A DNA stretch of 64,000 nt. Origin: Planctomycetia bacterium. Lineage in GTDB: Bacteria > Planctomycetota > Phycisphaerae > UBA1845 > UTPLA1. Of the stretch, positions 53,986 through 61,360 are shown in pieces; within the stretch, counting starts at the first letter, position 1, and the number at the start of each line of letters is the position of its first letter. The DNA lies in contig JABTTW010000004.1 of NCBI GenBank assembly GCA_015075745.1, positions 1-64,000 of the forward strand, given 5' to 3'. A program made the position numbers and the translations under genes. The notes under the pieces were generated by a model. That model was not told where the DNA came from and made no database searches. It saw only the letters and a program-made list of their open reading frames with translations.

Positions 53986-54004
53986 GTGCCTGTCGAGGGG
54001 CTGA

Positions 54005-56701
54005 TCAAGACCACTCGACAACATAGACCCCCGGAATAAACTCTCCTTCGTCGAGCACGGCTCTGCCCAGACCCATTACGGTGGCGACGATCCCATCGAT
54101 GCGTTCGGTCGATTTCTTCTTTGACGGCTTGAGATTCCCAGCCGCGTCGGTCTCGACGGCGACATTGGAGGCCATCCACCGCAGGACCGGGTGGCCGCCG
54201 TGGCGCAGCTTGTCGGACATGACCAATTTCTCCAGTTCTTTCGAAGGCGCGGTCATGTCCTTGAATCCCTGGCCGAAGGTGACCACCTCGAAGCCATCGC
54301 CCTGAAGCTGGATTGAAAGCTGGGTGGCATTCCACGGATCGATGGCGATCTCAGCGATGTTGAATCGCTCCTTGAGCTCGTTGAGGCGGGCACGGATCGT
54401 GTCGTAATCCACCACGTTGCCGCTGGTCATCTCGATGTAGCCTTGCCGCGCCCACGTCGTGTAGGGCACCCGGTCCCGTCGCTCGCGCTTCTCGGCGCTC
54501 TCGGCTGGTATCCAGAACCGCGGGATGAGGGCAACCTGCCCATCCTCGCGGGGGAAGACCATCACGAAGGCGCTGATGTCCGTCGTCGTGGACAGGTCCA
54601 GTCCGGCGAAGCAGCGTTCGCCTTCCAGTGAGGATTCATCGAACTTCAGCTTCCCGCATGCATCCCAGGTCTCCATCGAGAGCCACCGCACATCCTGCTG
54701 GGTCTTCATATTCAGGTGCAGCCGCTTGAAGGTGTTTTCGTATGAGGGTGTTTCTCTGGCTCGGCGGCATTCGCGTTCCAGGTATTCCATGCTGACCGAG
54801 ATGCCGAGGTTGGGATTGGCCTTGGCCCAGACCTCGGGGTCGGTCCAGTCGTCGTCCTGTTTTGCCTCGTAGATCACCGGCAGGAAGGCCGGGTCCTCGA
54901 TGATGCCATCCCGCACCTTGACGGCGTAGTCATACTTCTCGTTGCAGATGCTCGGCCGATCGAAGTCGGCGGTGGTGATGTAGATGACCAAGGGCTGGCG
55001 GCGGGCGCCTGTAGAAGTCATGAGCACATCTACCAGTTCCCGATCCGGCTGGGCGTGCAGTTCATCCACGATGATGCCGTGAGCATTGATGCCGTGCTTG
55101 CTGTAGGCCTCCGCGCTAATCACCTTCAGCACGCTGCCGGTGGACTCGACGACGATGGCATTGGTGTAACACTTGCTCCGCGAGGCCAGTTCCGGTTCGG
55201 CCAGCACCATCGTCTTGGCGGCATTGAAGACCAGCCGAGCCTGCTCGCGATCGGCGGCGGCGCAGTAGGTCTGGGCGGCGGGCTCGCCGTCGGCAAAGGT
55301 AAGCAGGTTGCCGAGGCCGCCGGCCATCTCGCTGTTGTGGGTGGCGACCATCCCTTCCCCTGCCAGATACAGGCGCGAAGGCGAGTCCACGGTGATGCAG
55401 CGGACGGGGACGCTTTCGACCGGCTCGATGGCCACGATCTGCCGGGTCATGCTGCGGCGGGCAACCTTACGCTGGGTGATGACCCGCTGAGCCTTGCGCG
55501 GAACACGAAAGACCGGTAGATCAGCCCTCGGCGAAAAGCGAATCCGCCAATTGGGCCCGCAGTCCTTTTCGTTGAGCATGGCCCGACCGACCGACCAGGT
55601 CGGCTTCATACCCAGGCTGCGAAGGAGTTCCAGCACGCCTTCGTGGATGCGATGGGTCGTCGTAGTAAATTCGCAGTGTCCTCTCTTGGAGCAGTAGCCG
55701 TCGGTGTCCATCAAGCCTTGCAGCAGGGCAAGTCGCTGGTTGATGGATGCACGCAGGTACGCACGGGGGATGTGCTTGTTCTGGATGAGACCGGCCACCC
55801 TCAAATCGGCAAAGAGCCCTTCGAACAACAGTGTCGCGCTGCGCCTGCCATCGGGAGCAGGCGTCGACTTTTTCAACGGATAGGCCGTCCGCCCGATCGA
55901 TGCCACGTAGCTCTCGACGTCCTCGGCATGCGACGTGATGTTGGCGGCGTAAGAGTTTCCATTCCCGAGCCAGACCCCGAGGGTGTAGGGATCGACGGGC
56001 AGGGTGATTGGCCGCGTATGCAGGGGCCCGGCGACCGGAATGGAGAAGCGGTGTTCGCGGTGGGTCTGGCGATGGCCGCAGCGCAATCGACCGGCCATCC
56101 ACTCAGTGCTGACAATCCGACGGCCCGAATACCGATCGTCGACCGTCCAGAGGTGGTCGGCATCCGCGATGATCGAGGTTCCGTCGGAGAATGACACACG
56201 ATAACAGGGCCGCACATGCTGAACCACATAGGCATGGGTGACCAAGGTAGGTAGCCCATTCTCATCAAAGACCAGATCGCCCTCGTCAATGTCGCCCATC
56301 TGCTTCCAGCCGTCGGGAGTCGGGATCGGTGTGTCGACGGCCAGCGCTTTGCCGCATTTGCGAGGCACATAGATGAACACCTCGCGATAGCGGCGCAGGC
56401 CGTCCGGTCTCTTCCAACCGAAAATGTTGGCCACGATTGCGGACTGCCAGGGCTGCAGTGTAAACGGCGCGCCACGCCATTCTCCGGCCGTGAAGGTCAG
56501 GCATTCGGTGAAGAAGTCCACGGCCAATCGGGCGGACAGGACATCGAACCTGCAGTCGCCCGCCGTGGCGATGGGGTCGTAGCCGGGGATGGAGCCGAAC
56601 TCAGATAGGATGGATGAAGGTGATGTGGCGACAGCGCGCTTTGGCTTGGCCTTACTATTGCGCTTGGCCTTACCCCGCCTTGAAGAAGCGACCCTTGTCA
56701 T
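54005..56701 (-). CDS. Phage terminase large subunit with in-frame intein
   Basis: This 898-aa precursor packages phage DNA once the intein is removed (mature length about 560 aa). The ATPase domain has a P-loop VPRKCGK/SEMAGG split exactly by the intein after Lys118, and Walker B GIIVDELHAQ. The nuclease domain has GLDLSTTTDISAF, EIAIDPWNATQLSIQ and IDGIVATVMGLGR with its acidic residues. Its start overlaps the small subunit by 32 bp. It ends at VVEWS. Two decayed copies of its last 50 codons follow immediately and a third lies 10.8 kb away. The family is Terminase_1 (PF03354-like). Confidence 0.9.
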   Translation of the reverse strand: MTRVASSRRGKAKRNSKAKPKRAVATSPSSILSEFGSIPGYDPIATAGDCRFDVLSARLAVDFFTECLTFTAGEWRGAPFTLQPWQSAIVANIFGWKRPDGLRRYREVFIYVPRKCGKALAVDTPIPTPDGWKQMGDIDEGDLVFDENGLPTLVTHAYVVQHVRPCYRVSFSDGTSIIADADHLWTVDDRYSGRRIVSTEWMAGRLRCGHRQTHREHRFSIPVAGPLHTRPITLPVDPYTLGVWLGNGNSYAANITSHAEDVESYVASIGRTAYPLKKSTPAPDGRRSATLLFEGLFADLRVAGLIQNKHIPRAYLRASINQRLALLQGLMDTDGYCSKRGHCEFTTTTHRIHEGVLELLRSLGMKPTWSVGRAMLNEKDCGPNWRIRFSPRADLPVFRVPRKAQRVITQRKVARRSMTRQIVAIEPVESVPVRCITVDSPSRLYLAGEGMVATHNSEMAGGLGNLLTFADGEPAAQTYCAAADREQARLVFNAAKTMVLAEPELASRSKCYTNAIVVESTGSVLKVISAEAYSKHGINAHGIIVDELHAQPDRELVDVLMTSTGARRQPLVIYITTADFDRPSICNEKYDYAVKVRDGIIEDPAFLPVIYEAKQDDDWTDPEVWAKANPNLGISVSMEYLERECRRARETPSYENTFKRLHLNMKTQQDVRWLSMETWDACGKLKFDESSLEGERCFAGLDLSTTTDISAFVMVFPREDGQVALIPRFWIPAESAEKRERRDRVPYTTWARQGYIEMTSGNVVDYDTIRARLNELKERFNIAEIAIDPWNATQLSIQLQGDGFEVVTFGQGFKDMTAPSKELEKLVMSDKLRHGGHPVLRWMASNVAVETDAAGNLKPSKKKSTERIDGIVATVMGLGRAVLDEGEFIPGVYVVEWS
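55334..56347 (-). other. Class 3-like intein with LAGLIDADG endonuclease
   Basis: Residues 119-456 of the terminase form a 338-aa intein. It begins with Ala (ALAVDTPIPTPDGW) instead of Cys or Ser and ends ATHN before Ser457. In place of a catalytic first residue it shows Trp185 after DADHL (block B:12), Cys435 in PVRCITVD (block F:4) and Thr454 (G:5), the Trp-Cys-Thr set that defines class 3 inteins. A LAGLIDADG endonuclease lies inside: motif 1 is LGVWLGNG, with Asn247 where the catalytic Asp should be, and motif 2 is LLQGLMDTDG, intact. Splicing should work; cutting may be impaired. It sits in the P-loop, the most conserved site of the gene. Confidence 0.88.
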
Positions 56702-57164
56702 GGGACCTGCTCTCCGTAGCGGGGTCGGTCGTCAACTGGATGCGTGCCCGTGCCGACGGCGTCATGCCGAACTCCTGTTCCAGCTTAGTGAGCTGCTGAC
56801 TGAGCTTGTGGGCGATCGCCACCTGCGGCCATTGTTGGAAGCACTTCACGTTGCCTTGGTCGTCCTTGAGTGGATACATCTCACCGCGCTCGGTGATGAA
56901 GTCCTCGGCCTTGCGCCAGCGCGACCAGAAGCGGCAATACCGAGCTAACGCATTGCCATCGATTCGGGTCAGGACGCCCATCGCCGAAAGCTGCGGGACG
57001 AGCTTCTCCCACATCGCCCTGGCATCCTCATCCAGCCAATCGGGGCAATCGGGGTTGCCGGTAGGGCCCTGCACCTCGTTCTGCAGACGGCGCTTGGTGA
57101 CCAGGGTGCTGCCGCGCAGCTTGAGGATGTTGGTCGGGGTGGGGGCGGGTCCGCGTCTGCCCAT
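56670..57164 (-). CDS. Phage terminase small subunit, P27 family
   Basis: This 164-aa protein recognises phage DNA and recruits the large terminase. The start MGRRGPAPTPTNILKLRG is the typical P27 leader, and PDWLDEDARAMWEKLVPQLSAMGVLTRIDGNALARYC (in two pieces) is the conserved core. The C-terminus is basic. It overlaps the large subunit start by 32 bp and begins 3 bp after a small zinc-ribbon frame, so the packaging genes are transcribed as one unit. Confidence 0.9.
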   Translation of the reverse strand: MGRRGPAPTPTNILKLRGSTLVTKRRLQNEVQGPTGNPDCPDWLDEDARAMWEKLVPQLSAMGVLTRIDGNALARYCRFWSRWRKAEDFITERGEMYPLKDDQGNVKCFQQWPQVAIAHKLSQQLTKLEQEFGMTPSARARIQLTTDPATESRSHDKGRFFKAG

Positions 57165-57167
57165 GGT

Positions 57168-57326
57168 TCAGGCCCTAGTGCTGTCTACTATTGATATGTG
57201 ATTGCCGAACATGCTTGTCGTCCGAAAACCGCATTTCTGACATCTCCAGAGGGGATACCCCCCTAATGCGATACCCTCAAAATCGTGCGTCATATGGCGA
57301 CATGGTCTACGTTCAGAAAGCCCCAT
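57168..57326 (-). CDS. Small zinc-ribbon-like phage protein (uncertain)
   Basis: This 52-aa frame from the ATG at 57326 reads MGLSERRPCRHMTHDF.. and WRCQKCGFRTTSMFG. A CxH and a CxxC pair would make a small zinc ribbon, common between HNH and terminase genes in phages. The stop lies 3 bp before the small terminase start, which supports coupling. An inner ATG at 57293 would drop the first Cys. No strong ribosome site was seen. Confidence 0.4.
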   Translation of the reverse strand: MGLSERRPCRHMTHDFEGIALGGYPLWRCQKCGFRTTSMFGNHISIVDSTRA

Positions 57327-57330
57327 GTTT

Positions 57331-57350
57331 CTGACCGGCCTACCGGTCAG
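57331..57350. repeat. Perfect 8-bp inverted repeat upstream of the packaging genes
   Basis: CTGACCGG and CCGGTCAG separated by CCTA. It lies between the HNH nuclease gene and the small zinc-ribbon frame, so it may be a terminator-like hairpin or an operator in the packaging transcript. No T-run follows on the minus strand. Confidence 0.5.
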
Positions 57351-57391
57351 CGGTGCCATGTTGGCAGCACCACTAGTACACGCGGCTCAAG

Positions 57392-57775
57392 TCACTCTAT
57401 CGGTGCCACCATCCCGTCACGCTTGCGATCTACCTGCATCCGTTCCCGCCGTCTGCCGAACCCACCATCGCACTGCACCGTCTTGCGCGAATGGCAGGGA
57501 CCGCAGAGCCCCTGCAGGTTATCCCATTCATCCGTGCCGCCGGTGCTGCGAGGGACGATGTGGTCCACATGCATGGCAACCACCGGCCACTTGCCATGCA
57601 CACCGAACGGGTCAACGCACAGCGGGTTATTCGCCAGGAACATCTTGGCCAGCCGTTGCCAGCGCCGGCCGTAGCCCCGCGCCGAGGCGGACGGTCGTTC
57701 CATCGTCTTGAGGCTCTTGGTCCCCAGCCGCTTGGCCAGGTCAATTGAGCGATGTCGGGTCGGTCGCGTGGGCAT
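57392..57775 (-). CDS. Phage HNH endonuclease
   Basis: I start at the ATG at 57775 (127 aa), where GAGGTGCAGG lies upstream. The ββα-metal core is visible: HVDHIVPRSTGGTDEWDNLQ and CGPCHSRKT, i.e. the HNH His-Asp-His and two Cys (CxxC) of HNH_5-like nucleases. The N-terminal part is basic (GYGRRWQRLAKMFLANNPLC). In many tailed phages an HNH nuclease lies next to the terminase and takes part in DNA packaging, and the position here fits that role. Confidence 0.85.
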   Translation of the reverse strand: MPTRPTRHRSIDLAKRLGTKSLKTMERPSASARGYGRRWQRLAKMFLANNPLCVDPFGVHGKWPVVAMHVDHIVPRSTGGTDEWDNLQGLCGPCHSRKTVQCDGGFGRRRERMQVDRKRDGMVAPIE

Positions 57776-57868
57776 CCTGCACCTCGAAGTACGTTCCTTC
57801 ACATTCAGCATAGCACACGATCCATCGAGGCCATCCAGCATCTGGAAGGCAAGAGGATTTTTTCTGTT

Positions 57869-58072
57869 CTATTCCAGCAGCATGCGGAAGCGGTGGCCGC
57901 ATTGGCAGCGCACCCAAGACAGACTGCTGCCATCGCCTTGGTCGGCCAGCGACCGGTACTTGGTCAGGCGGGTCCCCCGGCACGCCGGGCAGCGCGGCCG
58001 CTCGTAGGTCACGGTCTCTAAGGTGGGCCGCGACGTTGGCCCGTGTGGCGTTGGGCGCGTGTCGTTGGCCAC
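57869..58072 (-). CDS. Small zinc-ribbon protein
   Basis: This 67-aa protein has CPACRGTRLTKYRSL and VRCQCGHRFRMLLE, four Cys forming a zinc ribbon. Similar proteins sit at the start of phage packaging or replication clusters and probably bind DNA or RNA. The ATG at 58072 is the first of the frame. It heads the minus-strand phage unit and is divergent from the small genes at 58274 and 58526. Confidence 0.65.
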   Translation of the reverse strand: MANDTRPTPHGPTSRPTLETVTYERPRCPACRGTRLTKYRSLADQGDGSSLSWVRCQCGHRFRMLLE

Positions 58073-58273
58073 CTAGGCGACCCTCCTCGTCGTGGGGCCA
58101 CGGTGCGCGATGTCATCGCCACGACACTCATGCAACACGTGTGCCTGATTATGGCGGCGGTTGACCCTGTTGGCGTTTTTGTAATCGATCGAATTTCGCC
58201 GCAATTCGCCTTGATTGTGTCCGCCCCGGATGCCCTCATGTGTGTGTACGCGTGGGGCGTACGCATCGGAGCC

Positions 58274-58501
58274 ATGACTATGACCATTCAATGCCGAGCC
58301 AGGGAATTTGAGATCTTCGAAGAAGCGGAAGACTACGCCCTCAAGCGGGGCGGTGCCGCGTTGACCATGCCCGGCGGCCGCTACCTGGCGATTAGCCGCC
58401 GCGATTGCGATCGCATCGAGAAGGTTGGCGGTCCGGCAACGGCGCGATTCGTTGATCGACCGACGCGTGGCGGACATTGCTACATCGCGGTTGGGTACTA
58501 G
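58274..58501 (+). CDS. Small hypothetical protein of the phage region
   Basis: This 75-aa plus-strand frame (MTMTIQCRAREFEIFEEAED.. ending RGGHCYIAVGY) is followed 24 bp later by the DUF6900-like gene. I do not recognise a domain. The composition is mixed with charged helices and no signal. The longer frame to 58043 gives an unlikely N-terminus overlapping the zinc-ribbon gene on the other strand. Early-type phage genes often run in such plus-strand pairs. Confidence 0.5.
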   Translation: MTMTIQCRAREFEIFEEAEDYALKRGGAALTMPGGRYLAISRRDCDRIEKVGGPATARFVDRPTRGGHCYIAVGY

Positions 58502-58525
58502 CCCGCCGTTAGGGAGGCCAGCGAC

Positions 58526-58699
58526 ATGACCATGACCGAACGCCTTACGCAGATTGCCCAAGAGCACCTGGGCATCGAGACGCTTGAACAGCGCGGCCGT
58601 GACGCCCTCGACTTCCACGAGGTCGGCGTGGCGGGCCTTAAGGGCAAGTCGGCCCGGTTCAAAAAGGTCGACCGCGGGCAGTTCCAGTTCGCGGGCTGA
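58526..58699 (+). CDS. Small DUF6900-like protein
   Basis: This 57-aa protein (MTMTERLTQIAQEHLGIETL then EQRGRDALDFHEVGV..) matches the pattern IAxExLGIETLExRxxDxLDFH of the DUF6900 family known from phages and plasmids. AGGGAGGCCAGCGAC precedes the ATG, a strong ribosome site. Its biological role is unknown. It is followed by a 161-bp gap and the PD-(D/E)XK-like gene on the same strand. Confidence 0.6.
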   Translation: MTMTERLTQIAQEHLGIETLEQRGRDALDFHEVGVAGLKGKSARFKKVDRGQFQFAG

Positions 58700-58859
58700 T
58701 TCGCCAACCACCGACATCTCATCTCCAACGACGCCTCGGCACCTACCGGGGCGTTGCTTCGGCAATGAATTGCACGCGGTTTTGACTGAATCACAGGTCA
58801 TTGATACTGTCATGGGCTTGTCCGATATCTGGTCTTGCAGCGACGATTGAACGGCACAA

Positions 58860-59660
58860 ATGGGCGGCAGATACGATTCATCAAAGACGCGAGTAGTCCC
58901 CGTTTTCGGAGAATTGCTGAGGCAGGACCCGACGGGCGATAGCTGGCTCCAGCGGCTCCTCGAACTTGCGCAGGCAGGTTCACAGATTCGCGGTGTTACT
59001 TCATCAGCTTGCAGCGGTATTAAGGAAGTCCGAATGGGTATCGATGAAATCCCACTGCCGCCACCGCGAGATCTCTTGAGATGGCTGGTGAAGCATGCCA
59101 AGAGGCCGGCCCAATCATCGGCCCTAGGTAAATCAAAAAGCACTCGCGAAAAGAGAGAGAAGTTACTTGCGAAAGATCCGCAAGTTATTGATGAAGCACT
59201 GACCTCTCTCCGAGAAAAAGAAGTCCCAGGCTCCGCATGGTACATCTTGGAAGGGCCGTCCTGGCCAGATGTCTTCCTTATTGCCAACGGCCTCATGCTT
59301 GTTGTAGAAGGAAAACGAACGGAAGCCAAGCCTACGCGAAGTACAACATGGATGCCCGTCCGCGACCAGATGCTCCGCCACCTCGACTGCGCATGGGAAC
59401 TGCACCGTGCGGGCGGTCCAGCACCCGTCGGAGTCTTCATCGTCGAGGGCACGCCAGCAAATGGAGCTGTTCCCGATAAGTGGAGACGCGACCTGAACGA
59501 ATCAAGGCTTCCGCCAATCTTGACAGAGAGTTTGCCACATCGCTCTTCAGAGGAACGAGAAGCAATAAGAGACTCGTTTCTTGGCGTGACCACTTGGCAG
59601 AGAATCTGCGATGAGTTTTGCATTCCAATCAATTCATTGCCCGAGTTTTGTGACGACTGA
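58860..59660 (+). CDS. Putative PD-(D/E)XK-type protein of unknown function
   Basis: This 266-aa cytoplasmic protein has a clear WPDVFLIANGLMLVVEGKRTE stretch (about residues 130-150, split here): Asp in a strand, then EGK in the next, the PD-(D/E)XK nuclease pattern. A third feature, QMLRHLDCAWELHRAGG, could be the flanking helix with a conserved Gln/His. N- and C-terminal arms are helical. It could be a restriction-like nuclease or a phage-linked defence gene. No partner methylase is adjacent on this strand, although a DNA methyltransferase lies on the other strand right downstream. The ATG at 58860 has no strong ribosome site. Confidence 0.55.
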   Translation: MGGRYDSSKTRVVPVFGELLRQDPTGDSWLQRLLELAQAGSQIRGVTSSACSGIKEVRMGIDEIPLPPPRDLLRWLVKHAKRPAQSSALGKSKSTREKREKLLAKDPQVIDEALTSLREKEVPGSAWYILEGPSWPDVFLIANGLMLVVEGKRTEAKPTRSTTWMPVRDQMLRHLDCAWELHRAGGPAPVGVFIVEGTPANGAVPDKWRRDLNESRLPPILTESLPHRSSEEREAIRDSFLGVTTWQRICDEFCIPINSLPEFCDD

Positions 59661-59699
59661 GCTTTTGCACCGATCCGCCTTCCTCCCAGTGAACTTCTC

Positions 59700-60962
59700 C
59701 TAACGCTGGACAATCACATCGCAGTAAGGCGGGTCGAGTTCCATTAGATGCGCCTTGCGACCCGTCTGCTCTGCCGCGATCAGCGTCGAACCGCTGCCGC
59801 CAAATAGGTCCAGCACGTTCTCACCAGCCCGTGACGAGTACTGCATCGCCCGAATCGCCAGTTCGACCGGCTTCTCAGTCAAATGAATCATCGATTGCGG
59901 GTTGACCTTCTTGATGTGCCACAGATCGGTCGCGTTGTTGGGGCCGAGGAAGACGTGGGCTGCGCCTTCACGCCAACCGTAGAAGCAGATCTCGAACGCC
60001 CCCATGAAGTCCTTGCGCGTCAGGACGGGATGCTGTTTGTCCCAGACGATGCCCTGCGAAAAGTACAACTCGCAGGCCTTCAGGACCGGCGGATAGTTGC
60101 CGAGATTCGCGTAGCCGCCCCAAATGTAGAAACCCCTGCCCGGAAGAAGCACACGAGCGATGTTGCCAAACCACCCGAACAGCAGCTTGTCGAACGCCTC
60201 GTCGGTCACGAAGTCGTTGGCCAACGGTCGGTCCTTGGCTCGCAGCTTGGCATGGGTCTTCTTCTTCTCGCCCTGGCGAGCCACATCGAAGGATTGATGG
60301 TGCGTTCGCTTCTTCGACTCGGGGAATGAAGAATTGCCCGCCGCAATGGCGTTGTTGCTTCGGGGCTCGACCTTCACATTGTACGGCGGGTCAGTGTTGA
60401 CGAGGTGAATCTTCGCGCCGTCGAGCAGCCGATCGACATCCTCCGGCGAGGCGCTGTCGCCGCACATCAGCCTGTGATCGCCCAGTAGCCAGATGTCGCC
60501 CGGTTTGGTCGTCGCCTCGTCGGGCGGGGCCGGCACTTCGTCGGGGTCACACAGGCCGTCCCTGATGCCCACGTCGAGGAGCTCGGCTAATTCGTCGGCA
60601 GAGAAGCCCATAGCATTCAAATTGAAATCGAGGGCTTGCAGGTCCTTCATCTCAACTGCCAGCATCTCCAGATCCCAGCCAGACAATTCGTGAAGCTTGT
60701 TGTCCGCGATTCTGAACGCGCGGATTTGTTCAGGCGTGAGGTCATCAGCCCGAATCGCAGGTATTTCTGTCATCTCCAATTGCAGAGCGGCCCGGACACG
60801 GGTATGTCCCGCCACCAAGACGTTTTCCGCATCGACGATGACCGGCACCTTGAACCCGAACTGCCGAATTGAGTCAGCTACTGGGCCAACAGCGGCGTCA
60901 TTCTTACGAGGGTTTTGTTCGTATTCACGAATGGCATTGATTGGGATTGTCTCTAGTTTCAT
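59700..60962 (-). CDS. ParB-N / N6-adenine or N4-cytosine DNA methyltransferase, early stop
   Basis: This 420-aa protein couples an N-terminal ParB-like domain (PINAIREYEQNPRKND, VLVAGHTRVRAALQL) to a DNA methylase: catalytic NTDPPYNVKV (DPPY) and the SAM-binding LDLFGGSGSTLIAAEQTGR near the C-terminus, i.e. beta-class order. Such fusions are common in phages and modify DNA to evade restriction. The frame stops at VIVQR with TAG; the next codons read EKFTGRKADR, which continues the family consensus QRWEKFTGRKA if TAG replaced TGG. So the last 20 residues are lost by one base change, probably with little effect on the catalytic core. Confidence 0.88.
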   Translation of the reverse strand: MKLETIPINAIREYEQNPRKNDAAVGPVADSIRQFGFKVPVIVDAENVLVAGHTRVRAALQLEMTEIPAIRADDLTPEQIRAFRIADNKLHELSGWDLEMLAVEMKDLQALDFNLNAMGFSADELAELLDVGIRDGLCDPDEVPAPPDEATTKPGDIWLLGDHRLMCGDSASPEDVDRLLDGAKIHLVNTDPPYNVKVEPRSNNAIAAGNSSFPESKKRTHHQSFDVARQGEKKKTHAKLRAKDRPLANDFVTDEAFDKLLFGWFGNIARVLLPGRGFYIWGGYANLGNYPPVLKACELYFSQGIVWDKQHPVLTRKDFMGAFEICFYGWREGAAHVFLGPNNATDLWHIKKVNPQSMIHLTEKPVELAIRAMQYSSRAGENVLDLFGGSGSTLIAAEQTGRKAHLMELDPPYCDVIVQR

Positions 60963-61360
60963 ATCATGAACTCCATTTCACAATTGCATCCGTTGGTTTG
61001 GTTTGTTGTCCTTGCATTCGTGCCGAAGGGCGTGGGACTTGTGGTGATCACGACGACCGCGCAGGCGGCCGCCAGACGGGCCACGTTCGCCCACGTTGCG
61101 TTGTGCGAGCCACGGCCTAGTTTGGGTGTGGGTTCGTCGCGGTAGACGTTTTTGCGGCCCACCGTCGTCGTGTGGGCGGCAAGAAAGGTGCGGATATCTA
61201 TTCGCCACAGTCGGTGAAGACCCAAAACCGCGTTTGCGCAGACTTGCGCAGAGTTTTTTCGTTTTCCGGTTAATCTCTAAGAAAATCATCTCACGTGGAG
61301 TAATAGGAAAACTCTGCGAACTTTGCGCAAGTCTGCGCAAACGGGGATTTTCGATCGACG
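60963..61360. other. Gene-poor stretch with inverted repeats
   Basis: These 398 bases separate the methyltransferase and the recombinase fusion. The plus and minus frames here are short and lack domains. The only clear structure is the large inverted repeat at 61231-61343 (next entry). A minus-strand frame (60959-61225) ends in ATGA with the methyltransferase start but is not convincing as a gene. Confidence 0.4.
61231..61343. repeat. 20-bp perfect inverted repeat with nested arms
   Basis: CGTTTGCGCAGACTTGCGCA at 61231-61250 is exactly inverted at 61324-61343. Each arm also contains TGCGCA twice, and an inner pair AGAGTTTT / AAAACTCT (about 61250-61257 and 61307-61314) extends the structure. 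Overall about 113 bp. It could be an operator or replication/recombination site of the prophage or the fold of a transcript; its position just after the helicase-fusion stop also fits a terminator, though no T-run ends it cleanly. Confidence 0.6.

Noticed and set aside
56300..56360. Reading the terminase insert as a class 1 intein with a mutated Cys1
   Set aside because: The Trp, Cys and Thr at the class 3 positions are all present, which a simple Cys-to-Ala loss would not produce.
60959..61225. 88-codon frame ending in ATGA with the methyltransferase start
   Set aside because: Coupling is suggestive, but the sequence has no domain, no ribosome site and partly overlaps the inverted-repeat region.
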